The position numbers and the translations under genes are program-made. The notes beneath the pieces are model-generated. The model saw only the letters and a program-made list of their open reading frames with translations, did not search any database and was not told where the DNA came from. Positions 19,001 to 26,300 of a stretch of DNA of 36,700 nt are shown one piece after another. The DNA comes from Verrucomicrobiota bacterium (GTDB lineage: Bacteria > Verrucomicrobiota > Verrucomicrobiia > Verrucomicrobiales > Akkermansiaceae). The stretch's first letter is position 1. The number at the start of each line of letters is the position of its first letter. Location of the stretch: positions 1 to 36,700 of the forward strand of contig WBXD01000007.1 in assembly GCA_008932935.1 (NCBI GenBank), in the 5' to 3' direction.

Positions 19001-20720
19001 GCGTGAGCTGCTCAAAACCCTAGGAGTCCGACACGTCATCGACTCCCGCCGAGGGGATTTCGCGGAGTCCGTCATGGAACTAACCCATGGCCGCGGCGTG
19101 GATGTCGTACTCAACGCACTCGCCGCCGAAGCTATCCCGATGGGCTTGTCGTGCCTCGCCGAATCCGGGCGGTTCCTGGAAATCGGCAAGCGCGATATTT
19201 ACCTCAATTCGCGCATCCCGCTGTGGGGATTGCGCCGCAATTGCTCGTTCCACGTCATCGCCATGGACGCTATTTTCGCCGGCGACGCCAACCAAACCCG
19301 CGATCTCCTGGCGCAAATCGCCACTCTCGTCGATCAAGGCGCACTCACTCCGCTGCCATTCCGCTCCTTCCCTGCCAGTCGCATCGACGCCGCGTTCCGC
19401 CTGATGGCTGGCGGCAAGCACACCGGCAAAGTGGTCGTTGGCTTTGCCGATGCCTTCATGCTGAGAAAAGGTGAGCCGCCGTTGCCGCCCTTCGAGGTGA
19501 GGGCGGACGGCGCCTATCTCATTACCGGAGGGCTTGGCGGATTCGGCCGCGTGCTGGCCGAGTGGTTGGTCGATGCCGGCGCCCGCCACCTGGTGCTCAG
19601 CAGTCGCAGCGGGGCCTCCACTCCGGAAACCGTCGAGTTCGTTGCCAGCCTTGTGGCTCGCGGCATTGAAACCACGGTTTTAATAGCTGACATCGGGTCG
19701 CCAGCGGACGTTAAAAGACTCATTGGCGAGCTGCGCACTTCAAAAATTCCACTCAAGGGGATTTTTCACCTTGCGATGGTAATCGACGACGCCCCGCTCT
19801 CGGCCTTGACCGCTGAGCGTCTGCGCACGGTAATGGCTCCGAAAGCGCATGGCGCATGGTTGCTGCATGCCAACACGCAGGGCATGGACCTTGATTGCTT
19901 CGTGATGTTCTCGTCGGTCTCGAGTATCTTCGGCAACCCCGCACAAGGGAACTACTCGGCCGCCAACGCGTTTCTGGATTCCCTCGCCTACCATCGCCGC
20001 GCCCTCGGCCAACCCGCCCTCGCCATCAACTGGGGCGTACTCGGCGGCCAAGGCTACGTCGCTCGCAATGAGCGCGTCGCAGAATTTTTGGCGCGCCAGG
20101 GGACCGGCGCGCTGACACCTGCCGAAGTGACCTCGCTGATGGAATCCTTCCTCACCGCCCACGCTACCCAAGTCGCCGCGATCCGTGTGGATTGGACGAA
20201 ATGGCGGCAATCGTTCCGCGGCATGCAGGACAATCCTCTCGTCGAGCGCATCTTCGCTGCCGGCGTCGAAGTCCAAGATACCAACTCTGGCAGCCACGAC
20301 TGGCGCGCCAAAATCCAAGCCGCGACTCCGGAAGATCTGAAAACCGTCATCGGTGCGGCCGTGCGCGACGTCGTCGGCACCGTGTTGCGTGTCAAGCCGG
20401 AGAGCCTGCGCGAGGATCAACTGCTCACCGACCTCGGCCTGGACTCGCTCATGGGCGTGGAAATCGAAACGATGTTGGAGGCGGCCATCGGCGTGGCGCT
20501 GCCACCCACCAGCCTGATGCGGGCGCGGACGATCGGTCAGATCGCCACCTTGATTGCGGAGCAAATGGGCAGCGATGGGGACAGCGCGGTCAAGCCTGCA
20601 GTGGTCGAACTAGCGGTCGACACTGCGGAGTTGGATCTCGATGCGATTACCGACGAGGACCTTGACCTCTTGCTCGGCGCTGGCATCGACGTGGAACCCA
20701 TCCTGGCCGGAAAAATCTAA
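13035..20720 (+). CDS. Single-module reducing type I polyketide synthase, KS-AT-DH-MT-psiKR-ER-KR-ACP
   Basis: A 2561-residue megasynthase carrying one complete, fully reducing module plus a C-methyltransferase. The ketosynthase (about 4-430) has the triad C177 (DTACSS), H312 (EAHGTGT) and H352 (KTNLGH). The acyltransferase (about 541-860) begins GQGPQWWGMG and has S634 in GHSVG. The dehydratase (about 900-1175) has H932 and D1097 (HPVLLDG). The methyltransferase (about 1240-1575) has the SAM loop EVGAGTAG near 1403. A structural pseudo-KR spans about 1600-1805. The enoylreductase (1816-2135) has NADPH motif AGAGGVG. The ketoreductase (2155-2340) has TGGLGGFG, S2294 and Y2307. The ACP (about 2425-2510) has S2471 in DLGLDSLMG. 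There is no thioesterase, starter-loading or condensation domain; a short acidic tail ends the chain. The order matches fungal highly reducing PKSs and suggests iterative use. The condensation-domain gene follows after 8 bases. Confidence 0.97.
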   Translation: MAKEGIAIIGIGCRFPGGVSDTATFWQLLAEGRDAVSEVPTDRWNVARFYDAETGLAGKSIAKRGGFLEQIDQFDPQFFGISPREAPYIDPQQRLLLEIAWEAIEDAGQVLDFAGGSDIGVFMGVSHNDYQNIQTGSTDRKGISAHSPTGSAHSIAANRLSYCFNLNGPSIAMDTACSSALTAVHMACESLRAGRCKMALAGGVTVIITPDGFIGFSQAGMLSPDGKCKAFSAEANGFVRGEGAGIVLLKPLSQALADGDPIHGVILGSSLNQDGHTNGISLPCPAAQAQLVRDACADAGILAADVGFVEAHGTGTAVGDPIEAMALADALCGERAADSPLLIGSVKTNLGHLETAAGIVGLIKGMLVLKRGLIPPSLHFANPSPHIDMVGLKLRVPTTLEVFPSNGKRRIAGVNSFGFGGANAHVILAEPPLQAPHAQGPFPTNRSWPLVISARSEVALKATAGRLAAWIDSHELANGTSPVLPKLTYMLGARRNHHAFRLSLVAKSSAEVVAELHEFAAGNPVTTVQTAFAPRPEFAPRIGFVMSGQGPQWWGMGRELMRHEPVFRATVEACAEAMRPHAQFSLLEELGRDEASSRMLETEIAQPAIFAMQLAFVALWKSIGVVPSAVVGHSVGEIAAACVAGILSLAEGARIIVLRASMMHQCARGEGTMLAVSLSEQEALDVIARHDRSVSIAAFNGPRSLTLAGIASSLEAIQGELAAQNIFARFVKVPHPYHHAMMQPAADQLIQGLADIAPQAETLAFFSTVTGERCAGQHCDAAHWGRGIRQPVQFVKAVDAMADFGVDIWLEISPHPALSLSIQECLSARGLKTQVTATARREREHDGFLEAALALHRGGVLLDFTGLTPSRELLSLPAYPWEKSRWWHESSELREARLTHGGKGLLDARQPRATPTWTTRLDNRHLAFLKDHKVDTHVIFPAAAFVEIALEVGLQLFDGRPFALEDFEIRRPLILPDPASALTLELTYEPTERSFTIQSRFEQTNTWSVHVVGSMRSERTESSFANSIVGPLDADLAAEDVGAFYDHMSELGLRYGDEFRPIRELAAGAGKSAGRVALSEIIAARAEEYALHPVLLDGALQVFSAGAKTVEDRRAKMKLPVRFARILFLRSPGASTQIRSKVLHYNDELIEGRIGIYDEAGHPCVLVDGFRAISMSATRRPGTSGDSRDLVYHVDWERKAPTSAPAVQIPLSLARLRDVATAALNEVIDLRGREQLEGVMAAEDHLAAAQLAKGLREMGVGPGFSAASLGVTPLMRTVFGRLMAKLVKRGLLTKNGGTYAPTAEFGSAADTASDLLRAFITEHPGHLPEALLCASSCGELAAILRGEKDAVQILFGGANAELLDHFYGDGLFSSHWMISIAKAVQAAARQLPEGRGLRILEVGAGTAGLAAQLLPLLERGLHSYTFTDVSAGFFSAANQKLAAFPEVEYKVLDLEKPAAEQEFEPGTYDFIVGTNVLHAVADVRVTLAMLHDLLVAGGTLMFMDLATPQLWTESVFGLTQGWWHLTDRDLRPEQPLMQRAQWEFALKDAGFDETTSMPGLLGPEGEGQIGILGRKTDQVLAAADAPLETVGLALSNVAAAATPLEACWVVFADEGGLGSEVAAQVVAGGARCRMVRRGERFARVGADSFTLRDEEPDDWKELLAALLEDTPPERFVYLWTLDEKIGTGDHDALMGTDALLHLTHALEATLAAAKLRFDLITRGAQPAGSNMGSTNVAQAPALGMFRVILSEHPNFSCRGIDLPSGASAADCHLLWNELMHADNEREVALRGEARYVQRISHGLPQRMQHLDSSVPLRLESRERGLLDSLHFTPFTLPLCGPDDVLIHVKAAGMNFRDVLKALALYPAETADARVFGDEVAGEVLAIGADISHLAVGDKVFGLAVFGLATHSLARGSDVRKMPDHLSYEEAATLPVVFMTAWHALVDVARIKAGERILIHAGAGGVGMAAVQIAHHLGAEVIASAGSLTKRELLKTLGVRHVIDSRRGDFAESVMELTHGRGVDVVLNALAAEAIPMGLSCLAESGRFLEIGKRDIYLNSRIPLWGLRRNCSFHVIAMDAIFAGDANQTRDLLAQIATLVDQGALTPLPFRSFPASRIDAAFRLMAGGKHTGKVVVGFADAFMLRKGEPPLPPFEVRADGAYLITGGLGGFGRVLAEWLVDAGARHLVLSSRSGASTPETVEFVASLVARGIETTVLIADIGSPADVKRLIGELRTSKIPLKGIFHLAMVIDDAPLSALTAERLRTVMAPKAHGAWLLHANTQGMDLDCFVMFSSVSSIFGNPAQGNYSAANAFLDSLAYHRRALGQPALAINWGVLGGQGYVARNERVAEFLARQGTGALTPAEVTSLMESFLTAHATQVAAIRVDWTKWRQSFRGMQDNPLVERIFAAGVEVQDTNSGSHDWRAKIQAATPEDLKTVIGAAVRDVVGTVLRVKPESLREDQLLTDLGLDSLMGVEIETMLEAAIGVALPPTSLMRARTIGQIATLIAEQMGSDGDSAVKPAVVELAVDTAELDLDAITDEDLDLLLGAGIDVEPILAGKI

Positions 20721-20728
20721 TTTGACGG

Positions 20729-22087
20729 ATGTCATCGGACCCGCGAGCGCAGTTCAAGCAATGGCTGGAGAACGGGGATGCCCGCCTCCAACCGCTCACT
20801 CTGCCACAGCGTGAATTGTGGGAGCATGCAGCGGTGCCGGTGGCGGACCCTGCAAACCACATTTGCGGACTCATCGAGATCAAGGGGCCGATCACCCCGG
20901 AGCAAGGTGCCGCGGCACTCCAGCGCGTCATCGAGCGGCAGGAGGCACTGCGGATTTCGTTTTTGCCGGGCAAGGGCCGCCCGTTGCAGATGATCCGAAC
21001 AACGGGGACGGCGGTGCTGGGTTTTCGCGTGCTCAAGGCCAACGACGTACTGGAAGACGTGATGCAGCAAATCTGCCGGCAACCGTTCGACATGCTGCAA
21101 GGACCGCTGCACCGCATGGAAATGATCCGCCGCGCACCCAACGACCATGTGCTGGCCTTTGCCTTCCATCACGCCATTGCCGACGGATGGTCGCTGGGTG
21201 TGTTCGTGCAGGATCTATGCACGGCTTATGTCATGGGGCTCTCCGGCCTGCGCAAGACCATGGCCATGGGGATGATGGGTCTGAAAAACTCGCTGCTGCC
21301 GGTAACCCAGACGTACAGCGAATGGGCGACAGCCGAACGGGCCCTCTGTCAGCCTGAGTTGTTGGCCAGCAAAGTCGCTTTCTGGAAGTCACAGCTCGCC
21401 GGATCGAGTCGAATCTGGAGTGGTGCCACTGAGGCGGCGCCCTTGCAGCGCTGGGTCGCCGTGATCCCTTCGAACTTGGTGCGGGGCGTCAAGTCCTTGG
21501 CCGTGAGTCACAGCACGACGATGTTCAGCACGCTACTGGCAGCATTTCAGCTCTCACTGGCGAAATGGACCGGCAAGGATGATATCCTCGTCGGCACCCC
21601 GGTGGCCAACCGCAATAAGGTGACCATCCGCCAAACCATCGGCTACTTCGCCGGGGTGGTTCCCCTCCGCGCGCAGATTGATCCCTCACACAATTTCTCC
21701 CAACACCTGCAGGCGGTGGCCACAGCCGCCCTCGATGCCTTCGCCAACGCTATGCCCTTCGCCGAGCTCGCCGCCGCCCTTGGTGCAGACCACACGGCGG
21801 GCGAACATGCCATCTTCGATGTGCGTTTCGCGCTGCAGAACCACCCAGTGCCCGACGTGGTGATGGCGCGCATTTCCACCAAGCTGCGGATGCGTTCCAC
21901 CGGCACCGCTAGGTTCGATCTCGGCTGCGAGATTACCGAAATTGGCAGCGAGCTGGAGGTGGTCTGGTTGTTCAAGCCTCGTCGCATTCCCGCGGCAACC
22001 ATTGCTGCGTTGCACGAGCTTTTCCTCGCGATTTTAAAGCTTGTCTCCAGTAATCCACAACACCGGGTGACCGCACTAACTAATTAA
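20729..22087 (+). CDS. Stand-alone condensation-domain acyltransferase
   Basis: A 452-residue protein of the NRPS condensation/acyltransferase superfamily, made of a single domain. The catalytic HHxxxDG motif is intact as HHAIADG (H147, H148, D152). Other core motifs are recognisable: LTLPQRELWEHA (C1-like), RQEALRISF (C2-like), the bridging segment DILVGTPVANRNKVTIRQTIGYF (C5-like), and DVRFALQNHP near the end. No adenylation or carrier domain is attached, and none is encoded nearby. It starts 8 bases after the PKS stop and ends 4 bases before the desaturase, so all three are co-transcribed. The PKS lacks a thioesterase, so the most likely role is transfer of the ACP-bound chain onto an amine or hydroxyl acceptor, releasing the product as an amide or ester. 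The acceptor is not evident. An epimerase-like or inactive role is less likely given the intact motif. Confidence 0.92.
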   Translation: MSSDPRAQFKQWLENGDARLQPLTLPQRELWEHAAVPVADPANHICGLIEIKGPITPEQGAAALQRVIERQEALRISFLPGKGRPLQMIRTTGTAVLGFRVLKANDVLEDVMQQICRQPFDMLQGPLHRMEMIRRAPNDHVLAFAFHHAIADGWSLGVFVQDLCTAYVMGLSGLRKTMAMGMMGLKNSLLPVTQTYSEWATAERALCQPELLASKVAFWKSQLAGSSRIWSGATEAAPLQRWVAVIPSNLVRGVKSLAVSHSTTMFSTLLAAFQLSLAKWTGKDDILVGTPVANRNKVTIRQTIGYFAGVVPLRAQIDPSHNFSQHLQAVATAALDAFANAMPFAELAAALGADHTAGEHAIFDVRFALQNHPVPDVVMARISTKLRMRSTGTARFDLGCEITEIGSELEVVWLFKPRRIPAATIAALHELFLAILKLVSSNPQHRVTALTN

Positions 22088-22091
22088 TCTC

Positions 22092-23087
22092 ATGGCTTAT
22101 CTAGCAACTAACAATAGCGACTGCGTGCCGCCTGTCGTGGCAGTGGATGACGATGACCACGGTAACACGCATTGGGTGAGCCGGGCGGCCTTTCCCCTGA
22201 TCAGTGCCGCGCTGATGGTCACCCAGATCGCGCTTGGATTCGCCTATCACTATGACTTGATTTGGTTGTGTCTACCGCTGGCCTTTCTCGTTAGCCACTT
22301 CATGCATGGGCTGCTCATCGGCTTTCACGAAGCCTCCCACGGACTCTTGCGGAAAAACCGTTTTTTCAATGAATTTGACGGCATGCTCACCGGGACGCTC
22401 AGTTTCATGAGCTTCACGCTCTATCGCGCGGCGCATCAAAAGCATCACTCGCACCTTGCCACCGAGCGGGACGTCGAGTTATGGCCCTTCGTGATCGTCA
22501 CTTCGCCACGCTGGCAACGGCGCTTGGCTGCCCTCATCGAACTGAACTTGGGCATTCTGTACACACCCTTTTTATTTATGCGGGTTTTCATCCAGCAGGA
22601 TTCATTAGTTAGAAGCCGGAAAGTCCGCCGCCGGATCTGGCTCGAATTTGCTCTGATCCTCGTGGTCTGGTCAACGATCCTCATCACGGTCACTCGGTTC
22701 CATGTCTGGGACTATTTCGTCTGGGTTTTGCTCGGGCCGGCCGTAATCGCGGGCAATCTTCAGAGTTGGCGCAAATACATCGAACACGTCGGCTTGAGCG
22801 GCCACACCGCCAGAAGCGCCACCCGCAGCATCGTGGCTCATTCTTGGTCCGGCCGCCTCCTTGCGCTCACCTTGCTGCACGAGCCGTTTCACGGGATTCA
22901 TCATCTCAAGATGGCGTTGCCTCATGACCAACTGCCATCTCACGCGGCGTTGCTGGATCCGACGGCGGAAGGGGATGTGGCGCCGTTCCCTAACTACCGC
23001 TCGGCGGTGATGGACCTGCTGCGCAATCTCTCCGATCCCAAATCCGGCAGCCATTGGCCCGCTGCGCCGCCACAATCACACACCTAG
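22092..23087 (+). CDS. Membrane fatty-acid desaturase/hydroxylase family protein
   Basis: A 331-residue integral membrane di-iron oxygenase of the desaturase superfamily. The three histidine boxes are complete: HEASH (H79-H83), HQKHH (H115-H119) and HGIHH (H267-H271), the last preceded by another histidine in LLHEPFH. Hydrophobic segments near 35-75 and around 180-220 would form two membrane hairpins, with the boxes facing the cytoplasm. Such enzymes use O2 and electrons to introduce a double bond or a hydroxyl into acyl chains or carotenoids. It is the last gene of the PKS operon (4 bases after the condensation gene), so the PKS-derived chain, or the lipid it is joined to, is the likely substrate. 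Desaturase versus hydroxylase/ketolase activity cannot be decided from motifs. A strong terminator follows. Confidence 0.93.
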   Translation: MAYLATNNSDCVPPVVAVDDDDHGNTHWVSRAAFPLISAALMVTQIALGFAYHYDLIWLCLPLAFLVSHFMHGLLIGFHEASHGLLRKNRFFNEFDGMLTGTLSFMSFTLYRAAHQKHHSHLATERDVELWPFVIVTSPRWQRRLAALIELNLGILYTPFLFMRVFIQQDSLVRSRKVRRRIWLEFALILVVWSTILITVTRFHVWDYFVWVLLGPAVIAGNLQSWRKYIEHVGLSGHTARSATRSIVAHSWSGRLLALTLLHEPFHGIHHLKMALPHDQLPSHAALLDPTAEGDVAPFPNYRSAVMDLLRNLSDPKSGSHWPAAPPQSHT

Positions 23088-23388
23088 GTACTCGCCCCGC
23101 TGCGGCCCGTCTCTCTGTAAGTAACTCATCACCAAGGCTCCCCCCCAAATGGGGGAGGTTTTTTTGCTGGCGCAAACCGCCATATCTGCTACCTACTCAC
23201 ATCGACTCCGCTCAACCCCCCAGTTTCCAGCCTGTCAAAACCACCCATTCCTAGGTCCGAAATCGCGAAACCCACCGCCCCGGACCTTCCCCCCATCAAG
23301 GGGATTCCCTTCTTCTATCCACTATTTCCTCGCCTCTTCCGTTTGGAATTTAGTGCGTATCATTGATTGCTTAACTCACAATAATACC
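23088..23388 (+). other. Intergenic region after the PKS operon
   Basis: About 300 bases. The first part holds the rho-independent terminator of the PKS operon. The rest is C-rich with no clear promoter. The ORF of the large exported protein is open across it from 23149, but that segment reads as an unlikely Pro/Arg-rich leader and is not considered coding. Confidence 0.6.
23138..23165 (+). terminator. Rho-independent terminator of the PKS operon
   Basis: CTCCCCC pairs perfectly with GGGGGAG around a short CCAAAT loop and is followed directly by GTTTTTTT. It lies 50 bases past the desaturase stop. This is the clearest intrinsic terminator in the window and separates the biosynthetic operon from the large exported protein. 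Confidence 0.88.
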
Positions 23389-26300
23389 ATGAAACCGCCC
23401 CGCCTCTCTCTCGCCCTCGCGCTCTGCGCCATCCTGGCCCTGCCGTCCGCACCGGCGGCCAATCAGATCAAGGCGAACACGACCACCACGTTGGCGGCAG
23501 CGGACTGGGGTGGAACCATGCCCGGTACCGCCGACATTGGTGAGTTCAACAACGTCATTAGCGCAGCCAATGCGTTGGGCGTGACCATTGATGCGGGCGC
23601 CGGCTTGTCCGTAGGAGGTCTAAAGTTCGACAACAACCTGCCCGGACCAGTCGTCTTCCTTTCCGGAGGGGGCATCCTCACCCTCAACACCCTCAACGGC
23701 ACGAACTTGGACCTCTCGACGACCAATAACGACGTGACCATCAACGCCCCGGTAGTACTCGCCAACAACCAGATTTGGACTGTGAACACCGGCAAAACAC
23801 TCACCATCAACGGCACCATTACCGGCACAGGCATCACCCTGACCAAGAGCAGCAATCCCGGCAATCTGGTCATCGCGAGTACCGGCAACGCCTTCGCCGC
23901 ACTGACTCTCAACCTTGGTCAGGTGACCCTCAATAACTCGGCAACCATGACTCTGACGGGAGCGACCTATTTGGAGGGTGGTAACGCCAGTCCGATCATG
24001 CTGGACGTCAACAACGCCACGTTCACCACCGCGAGCATGACCACACGGGATGGTCAGGTTGTGGTGGAAGGCACGACGGGCAGCATCGTCATGGGCGGCA
24101 CCTTGACCATGGGCACGGGGGATGGAAGAAAATCCGCTATCTACCTCAAGAACTCGGGTTCGATCTACGGCACCAGCTCCACCCCCAAGGCTCTGAGCAT
24201 GGGTGCCGGATATACTCAACAAGACACCTACTTCAAGCTTCAAGATAACACAACGGCGAGCTTCAGTACTGCTGCAGTATTGAATTCGGCCAACTATTGC
24301 GATGGCCACGGTCATGGAAGCGTCCTGGAACTCCAGGATAGTTCGGCGCTGACCACCACCAGCGATGCGTTTGTGGTGCAAAACGCAAGTGACAACGGGA
24401 GGAGTGGGACACTTTACGCCTACGGACAGATCTATCAGCATGGCGGCACGCTGACAGTGGGCGGCAGCCTCAAGCTTGCCGACAACATCAATGCCCCCTC
24501 CGCGGGCAATGGCAGCGGGCCGACGATATTCAAAGTAGTTGCCGCCTACAACCTGAACAGCGGAACACTGAAGGTGGCCGGGCAAATCCTCGGTGGCAAC
24601 TCTTCCGCAAACTATGGCCTGCCGTTTTTGAACTTTCATGGCGGCACGCTGGTCTATACTGGCACCACCACTCAGACCGACTTTATCAACTTGAGCAAGA
24701 CCACCGGCGCATACGGTAAGAACGGCACCGCCAATGCCCGCATTTGGGAAAGCGCCACGATCGACACCGGTGCCAAGGACGTGACCATCGCGCAATCGTT
24801 GATGGCTCCCAGCGGTCAAGGGGTCAGTGCCATCGCCATCACCAATTTGCCCACTCCAAACTATGTCTATTACAACAATGTGCCGCCGTGGGTGTACATC
24901 GACGGCGGTGGCGGGACCGGTGCGACCGCGGTGGCCACACTCGATCCAGCTACGGGCAAAGTCAACGCCATCGTCGTAACCAACCCGGGCAACAACTATA
25001 CCAGCAAACCGACCATCGAATTGGTCCGCAATGACCTGATCCAGACAATCTCCGCTGTAGATATCACGCTGACGACGAACACGACTGGCGGTTCGGGAGC
25101 TTATCACGGCGATCTAGCCAAACTTGGCAGTGGCACGCTGACCCTTTCCGGCGTGAACACCTACGCCGGCACCACCACTGTCAGCGTAGGCGCACTGGCT
25201 ATTACCAACGGCTACAGCCTCGGCGCGGGGCCGTTGGTGGTGGCACCCGGCGCAACAGTCAGCTTGAGCAATGTTTCGCCCGCGTTTGTAGCTTCCCTCT
25301 CTCTTGGTGGCAACGCCAAGGCCAACGGCACCTGGGGGGCAACCGGCTCCGCTGCCGCAAATATTGATGATACCTATTTTGTCGGCACCGGTATCCTTAC
25401 CGTCGGCACTGGCACCACCACCGCCACCACGCTTGTCACCTCGGGCACTCCCTCGGTGTATGGATCTTCGTTGACATTCACCGCCACAGTCGCGCCCACG
25501 CCCACCGGTGGCACGGTCCAGTTCTATGACAACGGAGCGGCTTTGGCCAGCGCGGTAACGGTCAACACCAGCACTGGCCAGGCATCGTATGCGACCAACG
25601 GGTTGTTGGTGGGTTCTCACACGATTTCGGCGACCTACAGCGGCACGACGGGCTATGTCACCAGTGCCAACACGGGTATCCCCCAGACGGTCACCCAGAG
25701 GCCGGTGACCTTGACGGGCACCAAGGTGTATGACGGTACGGCGACGATTGCGGGTGCCAGCATGTCTGTTAGCAATGCGGTTGGCAGCGAAACGGTCAAT
25801 TTGGGCAGCACCTTCGGCATCTTGAGCGGTGCCAATGTCGGATCGCGGACCCTTTCTGCCACCAATCCGGTCCTCCGGGTACAATCGGCCACCGGGAGCA
25901 CCGGTGCCGTCGCCGACGTGACCCTGCCCGTGACGCTGGGTTCCGCCCCGCTGAACGGCAATACGCTCGTCGCGGTGATCTCGACGCGCGGCACGAGTGC
26001 CGGCCGGGTAAGCGGTATTAGCGGAGGCGGGGTGAGCTGGTCTCGCGTCTCGCAGTCAACCGGCACGGCCGGCACGACCACAGAAATCTGGTATGGCCCG
26101 AACGTCTCGGCTGGCACCACCGCCATTACCATCACACAGGGTTCACTGCTCTCAGCGGCGGTGGTGGTTGAATACGGCGGCTTGTTGACTCCGACCTCGT
26201 TTGATGTGGCGGGGAACAACGCTGGCAACAGCGCCGCTGCCGTTACCGGCACTTCCGCCAACACGCAACAGGGAAGTGCCGAGTTGTGTGTTGGCGGCAT

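Noticed and set aside
13035-20720. PUFA synthase or HglE-type glycolipid synthase
   Set aside because: The integral AT, C-methyltransferase, full DH-ER-KR set and single terminal ACP do not match those architectures, which carry tandem ACPs or lack MT/ER.
20592-20720. C-terminal thioesterase or second carrier domain in the PKS tail
   Set aside because: Only about 50 acidic residues follow the ACP, with no GxSxG and no second DSL motif.
23620-25884. Minus-strand ORFs of 495 and 256 residues opposite the large exported protein
   Set aside because: They mirror the repeats of the plus-strand gene and lack any recognisable domain; the plus strand has signal peptide and known repeats.
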